The position numbers and the translations under genes were made by a program. A stretch of DNA of 64,000 bases from Mycobacterium sp. BK086 (GTDB taxonomy: Bacteria > Actinomycetota > Actinomycetes > Mycobacteriales > Mycobacteriaceae): positions 248,001-312,000 of the forward strand of contig SNWL01000010.1 of NCBI GenBank assembly GCA_004362315.1. The letters are read 5' to 3'. Below are positions 43,001 through 50,734 of this stretch, one piece after another; the first letter of the stretch is position 1, and every line of letters begins with the position of its first letter. Under the pieces are notes generated by a model. The model searched no databases. It was not told the origin of the DNA and saw nothing but the letters and a program-made list of their open reading frames with translations.

Positions 43001-45196
43001 TCAATGGTTCTCGACACGGCGCACGTGTATTTCATATCCGTCACGAGTCTGGACCAACGGCCCGCTGACAGTTGTCTTCAGATCTGAAGACGTGTCCGAT
43101 GCCGCGTCGTCGAGAATTGTGTAGGCGCGAATTTCGTCGTCTTCCAACGGCTTACGCCCTTGTGTACCAGCATCCCACTGGATCTTGTCAGTCGCTTGCA
43201 GCGGGGCGAGCCTGACAGCCGGCCTGGAAGCGTTCGCGGCCAGGTAGAGGGAACCATCGTCGCGGCGCAGCTCACCCGTCAGGGTGATTTCCGCCCCGCG
43301 CCACTCGTATCGCCCGTTGACGATTGCGTCGAACTGCTCGATCCAGCGTTGCAGTGGCGGCAAGCCTGGGCCGGCGAAGAAAACCTGTGCGGTCGAGTCG
43401 TGTGCGTCGGCCAGCGGAGCAACGGATTGCACCCCTTCGAGCCGGCCCAGGGCCTCGTGAGCACCACCCCAGCATGCGCCGAGCCCATATGGGCATGTGC
43501 TCGTCAGGCCGACCACAACGCGCGTCCCCGTGGCTTCGCGGACTACTGCTGCGTGGTCTTCGAGTTGTGTGCGCTGCGGGAGTTGCGGGCGCAACAAGGC
43601 CGCTATCCGCCGCCTGACCTGCCCCAACCCGGTGCCTGCGGCCGACGCCAGCCGCGAGACGGTGGACGGCTGAATTTGCAGGATCGCCGCGACCGACGGC
43701 ACGCCTTGGCCGTTGAGGATGAACATCATATAATGCCCGGGTGGGCACAGTTTCGGTGACGCCGGCGCAGTGACCTTGAGTTGCCCGTTCTCCACCCTGA
43801 AAGCAAGCCGGTTGACGCGCTGACTCTGGTTGAATGCGTGCGTCGTCGAGGACAGCCGAATCCAGGTGATCGCCGAGATATCCTGTGCTTGTGGGCTTTC
43901 CACAGCAAATGTGGTGCCGTAGGTGAGCGCGCCGGCGGGAACCGAATCGATCTGCGGTCGCGGCCCGCGGAACAAGTAGGGCGGGCTGAAGACCTGGCCG
44001 TTGCGGTGGGTGTGGCGTGGATCGTTAGGGCCGTCGCCCTCCTTGAACTCGCCACCGCCGGCGCTGAGTACCGTTGCGTCAGGCAACAAAACCGCTGTCG
44101 CGTGATAGCAGCGGTCGACGCTCTCGGCGGCAAGAACAGACCACTGTCCAGTCTTTGGATCCCACATCTCGGCTTCATGGACTGGCTGGCCAGGATCTAG
44201 ATTGTTGAACCCGCTGCCCCGGGTACCGCCGGTCACGAGCACTGAGCCGTCGGCGAGCAGCGTCGCATTGTGCTGGCGGCGGCCGAAGTTCATGGCGCTG
44301 GTTGGTTTCCATTGCGGTGCGGGATCGTTGAAGTCGACGATTTTCGCTTCATTGGTCGGCGCTGTGTTGTTCACGCCGCCCCCACCACCGATATAGAGAA
44401 TCTTGTCGGTGTCGAACATCACCGCCGGTGCGTAGTCACGTTGACCCGACGCATGGGTGGCGGTGCTTTGCTGCCACGCTCCGTCTCCATCGGTGCTGAG
44501 CAGCCAAGTCGACTCCAGCGGACCGGAAACGAAGACTCGCCCGTCAGAGAGGACGTGGCAGCGAGGATAGAGATCCATCGAATCGAGAGGGAACGGTGTC
44601 AGGGACCGCCAACCTCCGTTTGACCAGATCTGCGGGCGGCGCTCGTGCAGGACCGGTGGATGGTGGTCGGTCATCCGGCAACCGGCCATCACGAGTACGC
44701 CGCCGTCGGGCAACGCGGTGGCGGTCGGATACCAGCGGCCCGTGCTCATCTGCTGGGTGGGGTGCCATATGCCGCCGGCACTTTCAGCGGGATCGAAGAT
44801 CGATGCTTGGTCTAGACCGTCGGTGTCGAAGAGGTGGCCGCCGACAGCCAGCAGCCGCCCGTCAGGCAGAAATGCGTGACCACCACAGAACAGGTTTACC
44901 GTTGTGGTGCCATCGGGCAGGGTGGGCTGCGGCGTGGGCACGGTCCGAGCCGCCGTCGGGTCGCCGTCCTGGGTCGGCTGTGATGGGTCCCAGATGAAGG
45001 GCGAGCATTCGTGCGGATCGAGGCTGCCGTCGGGGTCGTCTCGTCGGCCCCACATCAGCACTCGCCCGTCGGGCAGAACATGGGTGTGGATTCCGACGTT
45101 TGGAAAATCTAATACTGGTCCCCACCGGCCGATTTCAGCTTCGGCGGTGACTGCACCGACGGGTGGTGGCGTGCCGGTGTCTGCGCCGTTCGTCAT
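43001..45196 (-). CDS. galactose/glyoxal-oxidase-like copper radical protein with C-terminal extension
   Basis: The 731-residue product is a kelch propeller: repeated LPDGRVLMWG, FLPDGRLLAVGGH, ALPDGGVLVMAG and LADGSVLVTGG units. Active-site signatures are present: NLFCGGHAFL (the Cys of the Cys-Tyr cofactor), SMDLYPRCHVL (a Tyr ligand), and the copper-ligand His in GHYMMFILNGQG, the last in an E-set domain of the DUF1929 type (about 400-500). The remaining 200 or so residues (RRRIAALLRPQLPQR onward, with CPYGLGACWGGAHEALGRLEGVQ) are an unusual extension. It lacks a signal peptide, although family members are usually secreted. It should oxidise a primary alcohol or aldehyde and make hydrogen peroxide. 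Confidence 0.85.
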   Translation of the reverse strand: MTNGADTGTPPPVGAVTAEAEIGRWGPVLDFPNVGIHTHVLPDGRVLMWGRRDDPDGSLDPHECSPFIWDPSQPTQDGDPTAARTVPTPQPTLPDGTTTVNLFCGGHAFLPDGRLLAVGGHLFDTDGLDQASIFDPAESAGGIWHPTQQMSTGRWYPTATALPDGGVLVMAGCRMTDHHPPVLHERRPQIWSNGGWRSLTPFPLDSMDLYPRCHVLSDGRVFVSGPLESTWLLSTDGDGAWQQSTATHASGQRDYAPAVMFDTDKILYIGGGGGVNNTAPTNEAKIVDFNDPAPQWKPTSAMNFGRRQHNATLLADGSVLVTGGTRGSGFNNLDPGQPVHEAEMWDPKTGQWSVLAAESVDRCYHATAVLLPDATVLSAGGGEFKEGDGPNDPRHTHRNGQVFSPPYLFRGPRPQIDSVPAGALTYGTTFAVESPQAQDISAITWIRLSSTTHAFNQSQRVNRLAFRVENGQLKVTAPASPKLCPPGHYMMFILNGQGVPSVAAILQIQPSTVSRLASAAGTGLGQVRRRIAALLRPQLPQRTQLEDHAAVVREATGTRVVVGLTSTCPYGLGACWGGAHEALGRLEGVQSVAPLADAHDSTAQVFFAGPGLPPLQRWIEQFDAIVNGRYEWRGAEITLTGELRRDDGSLYLAANASRPAVRLAPLQATDKIQWDAGTQGRKPLEDDEIRAYTILDDAASDTSSDLKTTVSGPLVQTRDGYEIHVRRVENH

Positions 45197-45294
45197 TGGT
45201 CACCCTTACCTAGGTCCTCGTGGTTTCGGCGTTTGCCTCTCGACGGTATTCGAGGCCTACGGCTAGACGCTGGCACCGCCAGCAGGCGGTGGCT

Positions 45295-45312
45295 TGCGTA
45301 GTGGACTACTCG
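45295..45312. promoter_or_regulatory. palindrome of the CGAGTAG-N4-CTACTCG set
   Basis: Reads TGCGTAGTGGACTACTCG; 99 bases upstream of the galactose-oxidase-like gene start (leftward). Confidence 0.7.
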
Positions 45313-45396
45313 ATTTCCCAACCCCGCAGTGCAGCCTGGCCGGAGCGCCTTGCGAGGCCGGGTGCTGTCGGCCTGCCGATCAAGCGAGCAACACCC

Positions 45397-45663
45397 TCAA
45401 CGGCAGTTCTCGGCGATGTCGGCCTTGAGACCCGCCAAAGAGTCCTGGTCTTCCGTCAGTTGTTCGGTCAACTCGGCGAGAGCATGCTCCATGACGGCGA
45501 TGCGCTCCTCGTCAGGATTGGGTTCGGCCTTCAGCCGTTTGATCTCGGCCCGCTGCCCGTCAACGCGACGCTTTTCACGTGCGACCGTAACCTCAATGTG
45601 GTCGGCCTGCTGCCGTAGCCTGTCACATACGCTTACGAGCGCTTCTGCCGTTGTCTTGGCCAT
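45397..45663 (-). CDS. small coiled-coil protein
   Basis: The 88-residue product starts MAKTTAEALVSVCDRLRQQ after a GAGGA site and is almost entirely heptad-like and charged (VAREKRRVDGQRAEIKRLK, EERIAVMEHALAELTEQL). It should form a coiled coil, perhaps an adaptor or a structural rod. No family is recognised. Confidence 0.75.
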   Translation of the reverse strand: MAKTTAEALVSVCDRLRQQADHIEVTVAREKRRVDGQRAEIKRLKAEPNPDEERIAVMEHALAELTEQLTEDQDSLAGLKADIAENCR

Positions 45664-45760
45664 GTCGGTTCCTCATCTCGTTGTCGTCGATGCGGGCCCC
45701 GAGCCGGGGGTTGCCCCATCGATACCGAGCCCAGACTATTGACTTGCGAGCAAGTGCAAT

Positions 45761-45778
45761 TGAGTAGCCGACTACGCG
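45761..45778. promoter_or_regulatory. palindrome of the CGAGTAG-N4-CTACTCG set
   Basis: Reads TGAGTAGCCGACTACGCG; 98 bases upstream of the coiled-coil gene (leftward). Confidence 0.7.
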
Positions 45779-45854
45779 AGTCGGAGAATTTCGTGAGCAT
45801 CTCTTCGTTGATGTCGTTGGGAACAAACGAAATAGGTAGACACCACAGGTGGTT

Positions 45855-45872
45855 CGAGTAGTCAGCTACGCG
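45855..45872. promoter_or_regulatory. palindrome of the CGAGTAG-N4-CTACTCG set
   Basis: Reads CGAGTAGTCAGCTACGCG; 122 bases upstream of the secreted-protein gene (rightward). Together with the copy at 45761 it occupies the otherwise gene-free divergent spacer 45664-45993. Confidence 0.7.
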
Positions 45873-45993
45873 TGCCGGGCAATCCTTGCACCATCGACAC
45901 TGGATGTCGTAGTAAGACAACGCGACCGCAGCATCGGTGATGGGGTGACCGCGCAAGAGGCGAGCGGGGGTTCGCCGAACCAACGGGGGAGTC

Positions 45994-46488
45994 ATGAACT
46001 TACGTCGAACAGCTACAACTCTTGCGACTCGGCCGCGTGCAGGCGCACCAACCGTGACCGCGATCGCCATCGCTGCCACGCTAATTTGTCCGAACCCGAC
46101 TGCTAGCGCCGATCCAGACCCTTGGGACGCGGCCACCAAGGGCGCTGTTTGCGCCCTCACGACCACAGCATTTACCGCGGTCGCAGCGACGCTCACCCGT
46201 GGCCGGTCGGGCTCGAAATGGCTCATGGCTGCGGCCGGCGGAGGGGCGGGCGGAGCATGCCCAATTGTGTTTGACCGTTGGGCACGTGGCCTACAGGGCA
46301 ACCTCGACGTCACATCCCCCAAGGGGTTGACGGTTTCGCAGCAGCTGTATCAAAGTCAGCTCGCTGCGGGCCTGCCGATGGATCCACGATCGATAGATCG
46401 TCGGGCACAATGCGCCGGCTGGCTGCCCGTATCTTCGGCCTACTACAACATGTGTCTCGACTACGATTTGGACCCACTTTACCGTTAA
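45994..46488 (+). CDS. secreted small protein
   Basis: The 164-residue product begins with a basic N-terminus and a hydrophobic stretch TVTAIAIAATLICPNPTASA consistent with a signal peptide cleaved after ASA. The mature part starts DPDPWDAATKGAVCALTTTAF and has several cysteines (VCAL, GGACPIV, AQCAGW, NMCLDY) that may form disulfides. Start at ATG 45994 after GGGGGAG. No family is recognised. Confidence 0.7.
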   Translation: MNLRRTATTLATRPRAGAPTVTAIAIAATLICPNPTASADPDPWDAATKGAVCALTTTAFTAVAATLTRGRSGSKWLMAAAGGGAGGACPIVFDRWARGLQGNLDVTSPKGLTVSQQLYQSQLAAGLPMDPRSIDRRAQCAGWLPVSSAYYNMCLDYDLDPLYR

Positions 46489-47308
46489 ACCAGGAGGTGG
46501 TCGGCGGGTACCGCCGCACGCTGATACGAATAGAGCCACAGCCGCGGCATGTCGTGACTGCGAACTCGCGGGTGACCCACCTTTGCGACGACGTCCCCGG
46601 GGAGAGCGGTCGACCGTACGGCGCAATTCAGAGTCATTCGTCGCCCGCCAGGGGATGCACACTGTGAGTTTAGGCAGCGAGCCTTGGCGAAGGATGCATA
46701 TTCAGCCCTCGGTGGGGTGGGCCGACGCGAATGCTCCAGGCCGACCTCGAGCGCATCACACGTTGCTGATCCCAACCGATGCGTCGCTGCACGTCGGCGG
46801 GCCCGACGATCACTGCGCCGTGGTCGAAAACGCACGGATTGGTGCGCTCATCGCCGGACACGTCAATCATGTCCTTACCGCGTGGGGTCGCCTCGCGCGC
46901 ACGTGGGTTATGCGACGTGAGCGGGTTGGTTGTAATGGATATTTGGTTACCGATCGAGAGTTGAATTGTGTAGCTTGCGGCGGAGCCGCACTCTTCGGTA
47001 TCACCAAATGGCGTGCATTGCATTGGGTGGCGCCTCAACGGCGTTCGCTAGATGGCCGAGTTTCATCGGATAATTCCATTCGTTAACCAATTTCCTGCGG
47101 TGCCGCGAATCGACCAAAATATTCATAGATAATGCAAGTCCAGATCTCACTATTTCGGACCGATCGTCGCTGGTACCAGGGGGGAAGGTCGCTTGTCCAG
47201 TCTTAATAATGAGAGTGGCGCGCTCATATTTGATCCTTTCGGCGCGAATAGACCTTATTCAAGAATTGAGGGGCAAGCAGAAAATGCCAATGAAGGGTAT
47301 CGATCCGA
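46489..47308. other. 820-base region without a supported gene
   Basis: Overlapping frames of 100-170 codons occur on both strands (for example 46583-47086 rightward and 46670-47038 leftward), but none has a ribosome site or recognisable domain and they cover each other. The right part (from about 47061) is noticeably AT-richer than its neighbours, as expected of a promoter for the oxygenase gene at 47309. Confidence 0.45.
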
Positions 47309-48361
47309 ATGTCACTCAACAATACGGAAAAGCGGGTTAAGCTCGCCGAGCAGCTCGGTGTACGCATCTCTGCCCCCAGGACGTCAGCGGAGGCAGCCGT
47401 CGCCAACGGCCTTGCCGTGGTCACATTGACCGATAGCGACCGTCTAGTGCTCGAGGGACTGGCCTCGGAGCTGAGGGTCGACGCCGAGCTCGACCCGGCG
47501 CAGTTCGTCGAGGCAGCACATGTACTGAGTCGTGGGCTGCCGGCTTCGGTTGTCACCGCCGAGTACCGCCTCGAAGCACTAGGCTCCGCACTGTTGCTTC
47601 AGAACATGCCGATCGGCCCCATCGGGCCGACACCGTCGGATCCCCTCAGTGCAGGCACACATCGAACGGTGCTCGCTCGGGCCGCGGCGGTCGTGATGTC
47701 CGGTTTAGGTCATTTATGCGCCTTTCGTGGGGAGTGCGATGGACGGCTGATTCAGACGCTGGTACCGGTCAAGCAGGATGCGGCGCATCAAATGTCCACT
47801 GGCCGGGTCGATCTGATGGGGCACAGCGAGCAGGCATTCAATCCGACAACGTGCCCGGACTTCGTGGGACTTGCGGGCTTCCGGGGCGACCCGAACGCGG
47901 CGACCTTGCTGATGTCGGCACGTACGCTCATCGACGCGCTGCCGTCCCGCACGGTGCGGCTGCTGCACGAACCGGTCTTCTACACCACCGTCGACGCTAG
48001 CTTCATCCGCCTCGGCGTTGCCGACGAGCGTCGCGGTCCGATGGCTGTTCTGGCCGGTTCCTACGAAGACCCGGTGATCCGGTTCGACGACGATCTGCAA
48101 ACAACCGACTCACCTGACCACCGCGACGCACTCGAACAACTGCGCAACGTATGGCGACACGAGCGGCTGGCTGTTGTGCTGGGCCCCGGCGACATGCTGA
48201 TTATCGACAATTCGAGGATCGTGCACGGCCGTACGGAGTACTACCCGCTCTACGACGGCGGGGACCGGTGGCTGGCGCGGTTGCAGGTGCTCAAGTCCCT
48301 CTCGGTGTCGCGGTTCGCTCGGCGCCGTACATCGCCGGTGATCGAACTCAACGGGGTGTAG
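47309..48361 (+). CDS. clavaminate-synthase-like Fe(II)/2-oxoglutarate oxygenase
   Basis: The 350-residue product matches the VioC/AsnO/clavaminate-synthase clade. HSEQAFNPTTCPDFV gives the H-x-E iron ligands, DMLIIDNSRIVHGRTEYYPLYDGGDRWLAR the distal His and the 2-oxoglutarate-binding Arg, and LLLQNMPIGPIGPTP the N-terminal family block. These enzymes hydroxylate the beta-carbon of free or carrier-bound amino acids, often in antibiotic biosynthesis. The AAGGG site is ten bases before ATG 47309. No peptide synthetase or other biosynthetic partner lies nearby, so the role is open. Confidence 0.88.
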   Translation: MSLNNTEKRVKLAEQLGVRISAPRTSAEAAVANGLAVVTLTDSDRLVLEGLASELRVDAELDPAQFVEAAHVLSRGLPASVVTAEYRLEALGSALLLQNMPIGPIGPTPSDPLSAGTHRTVLARAAAVVMSGLGHLCAFRGECDGRLIQTLVPVKQDAAHQMSTGRVDLMGHSEQAFNPTTCPDFVGLAGFRGDPNAATLLMSARTLIDALPSRTVRLLHEPVFYTTVDASFIRLGVADERRGPMAVLAGSYEDPVIRFDDDLQTTDSPDHRDALEQLRNVWRHERLAVVLGPGDMLIIDNSRIVHGRTEYYPLYDGGDRWLARLQVLKSLSVSRFARRRTSPVIELNGV

Positions 48362-48387
48362 CCGGTCGCGCATGGACATCGCCTTGG

Positions 48388-49212
48388 CTAGGACGGCGGC
48401 ACCAACGCGGCGTGTCCCCGTTCAGCGAGAACCTGGGACACTTCGACGACATCCTCATGGGTCAAGATCCTGTTCTCGGCGAGGCGGCGTAGGAGTTCCA
48501 TGGGGGAGCCTCGCTCCCATTCCTCAGTGATGATTCGTCGCCATATCTCTCGGTGAACGTCTGAGGGATTGACCTTGAAGTACTTCTTGATATCGGAGAC
48601 GCTCATTTTCTCGGGGAATGAATAGCCCGCCAAGTACTGGTGGAACTCGTAGGTCAGAGCGTGGCGGTACCTTTCGTTGACCGACAGGTAGCTCTTTAGA
48701 CGCTTCGAGGCCTCGATCGTCTTTTCGGCTGCTTCGAATCGGCGTTTTTGTGTTTCGTGTGGATCTTGAGCCCGTCGGTCGGCCGTCACCTGATCGACAT
48801 GAGGCACCGACACGAGCACGACATAATTCGGTGGCGCGACTGCAAGCCGGTAGATATTGCCGGGTGACAAGACATGGCCGCCGGTCTCCCCGGGCAGCAG
48901 CGTGATGTCGGCCGCGAGCTCGACAGCCCGATACGTTTCGGCGGATGAGGTTTCTGTGATCGCCGCGATGTGGAGGGGATAGTCGGGATCGAAGTTTTGT
49001 ACCTGGACGACCCCTGATTCGTCGTAACGCAGCGCCGCGACACTCAGGCTGCGTGACAGTGAGCTGTCCTGCACGCGCGGTACGCCGAAATGATCGATGC
49101 CACCCGAAAGGAAAGGCCGGTCGAAATACACTGTCCCGAAGTCCAACGGGAAAGCCGGCACGCCGGTGCTCGGCGGCCTGACGATTGGCACGGGCGCTAG
49201 GTCGTTACTCAC
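48388..49212 (-). CDS. hypothetical protein of the signalling operon
   Basis: The 274-residue product starts at GTG 49212, overlapping the FHA-PP2C gene by eight bases, with GAGGAGG upstream. The first part is beta-rich (FPLDFGTVYFDRPFLSGG, TLLPGETGGHVLSPGNIYRLAVAPPNYVVLVSV) and could be a degenerate FHA or similar sandwich. The second is helical (QKRRFEAAEKTIEASKRLKSYLSV ... RRLAENRILTHEDVVEVSQVLAERG). As the last gene of the operon it may be an effector or adaptor of the kinase. No family is recognised. Confidence 0.7.
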   Translation of the reverse strand: MSNDLAPVPIVRPPSTGVPAFPLDFGTVYFDRPFLSGGIDHFGVPRVQDSSLSRSLSVAALRYDESGVVQVQNFDPDYPLHIAAITETSSAETYRAVELAADITLLPGETGGHVLSPGNIYRLAVAPPNYVVLVSVPHVDQVTADRRAQDPHETQKRRFEAAEKTIEASKRLKSYLSVNERYRHALTYEFHQYLAGYSFPEKMSVSDIKKYFKVNPSDVHREIWRRIITEEWERGSPMELLRRLAENRILTHEDVVEVSQVLAERGHAALVPPS

Positions 49213-50734
49213 CGTAAGCCTCCTCAATAATGTCGGCGACAACGACGGTGATGTTGTCCAGCAGAGTGTTTCGCGGTCCGACAGGGTTCTCCAGTGCCAG
49301 CCGCACCAGGCCGTCGGCGAGCTCCCGCGGGGTCTTGCGCTGGACCGGCGCAACGCGGAGCTCGGAGGTAACTACGCTGATCGCGCGGGATCCGAGCGCG
49401 TCGAGTAGGCCGTCGGTCGTGATCAGGTACCGTTCCCCGGCCACGGCGCGACGCACCCAACGCAGAGGGTTTACGCCAGTGTTGTCGTGGCCGAGGGCGT
49501 GAGCCAGAACGGGCGAGTTCGTCGACATCGTCTGTGCGCGAGTCAGGGGTATCACTGAGCCATCAAGTCCGGCAACAAATACCGCGCCGTCGCCGACGTG
49601 GATCCCTTCGACCTCGGGCTCGCCGGCACTGCTCGACAATCCGATTACGTCGACCGTGCTTGCCAGCTCACCCGAGCGTTCGTCGCGGCCGACCTGCTGA
49701 AGGGTGCTGTGGAGATGCGCGACAAGTTCGGGCAACGGATACGTGGTCAACGCGCCGCCGGTCAATTGATCCCGTAGAACCTGAGCGGTGACCATTCCGC
49801 GGGAATCATCGCCGACCGCGTCGGCGACGACAATTCGGCTGGGCCGCACGGCGTACAGATCGTTGTTGTGTCTGCGGTCACCTGCCGACGTCGCACCGGC
49901 GGCCCGGAATCGCACTGTTGACAGCGCATTCGTGCCCGGTGCAAGGGCTGTCGCCGACGCGCCGGATGTCTTGCCTCGCCAGGGTTTCTGAGACTGGTGT
50001 ACGACCAGATAGGTGGCCGCGCCAAACCGTACGCGGTCTCCCTCGGCAACCAGAGTCGGTGGACCCGCGCGCGGCACAGGACGCTCGTTAACGAAAGTAC
50101 CTGAGTTGCTGCCGTTGTCGTGGACGAGCCACCCGGAGATGCCGCGTTCGAGTATCGCGTGGTCGCGGCTGACGGTCGGGTCGCCGACGACGACATCGCA
50201 CGAACTGGCACGGCCGACCGTCACGCGTGCGCCTGACAGAGGTATCGGTAGAAAGTAGGTAACGTCCTCTAGCACCAGCGCCAATTCTTGAGCCGGCACG
50301 GCCGCGGAGGGTTCGGAGGATCGTGGTGGCACCGCGACGGATGGGACGTGTCCCTGCCGTTGGCCGTCGTGTCCCACGACGTGCGCAGTGCGTCGTTGAG
50401 TGTGGATCCTCAGTGGGCCAGGCCATTTTGACACTCCCAGTCGTCTGCCGACTCGACCGCTAAACACGCTTGTTCCGCTTAGCGAACAACGGGCCACCCT
50501 CGTCGAATGTCCGCGGAACCGCCGACGTCGTATTGCGGCAGCGATGGTGACGACGATGGCGGCCAACAACAGCAGCCCCAGCGCTGGCGTCCACCACGGC
50601 GGCAGCCGCAACCGGCCACTTGGCTGCGTCAGCAGTGCAGCCGCCAATAGAACAAGAGTCATGATTAACACTTCCATCGAGAGGTTTGCGCGATGGGTTG
50701 TCCAGGGCGCCGAGCAAGGGTCTGCAGCGGTCAT
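49205..50734 (-). CDS. membrane-anchored FHA plus PP2C phosphatase
   Basis: The 509-residue product has one or two N-terminal transmembrane segments (MTLVLLAAALL and LGLLLLAAIVVTIAAA), a linker, an FHA domain (VTVGRASSCDVVVGDPTVSRDHAILE ... VHDNGSNSGTFVN, about 165-235) with the usual G-R, S-R-x-H and N residues, and a C-terminal PP2C domain with AGDRRHNNDLYAV, VVADAVGDDSRG, EVEGIHVGDGAVFVAG, ITTDGLLDALG and NITVVVADI. It should dephosphorylate Ser/Thr phosphoproteins, balancing the kinase encoded just upstream; their genes overlap by ATGA. Confidence 0.9.
   Translation of the reverse strand: MTAADPCSAPWTTHRANLSMEVLIMTLVLLAAALLTQPSGRLRLPPWWTPALGLLLLAAIVVTIAAAIRRRRFRGHSTRVARCSLSGTSVFSGRVGRRLGVSKWPGPLRIHTQRRTAHVVGHDGQRQGHVPSVAVPPRSSEPSAAVPAQELALVLEDVTYFLPIPLSGARVTVGRASSCDVVVGDPTVSRDHAILERGISGWLVHDNGSNSGTFVNERPVPRAGPPTLVAEGDRVRFGAATYLVVHQSQKPWRGKTSGASATALAPGTNALSTVRFRAAGATSAGDRRHNNDLYAVRPSRIVVADAVGDDSRGMVTAQVLRDQLTGGALTTYPLPELVAHLHSTLQQVGRDERSGELASTVDVIGLSSSAGEPEVEGIHVGDGAVFVAGLDGSVIPLTRAQTMSTNSPVLAHALGHDNTGVNPLRWVRRAVAGERYLITTDGLLDALGSRAISVVTSELRVAPVQRKTPRELADGLVRLALENPVGPRNTLLDNITVVVADIIEEAYGE

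Noticed and set aside
46583-47086. 167-codon rightward gene
   Set aside because: Overlaps a 122-codon opposite frame, has no ribosome site or recognisable composition; left as gene-free.
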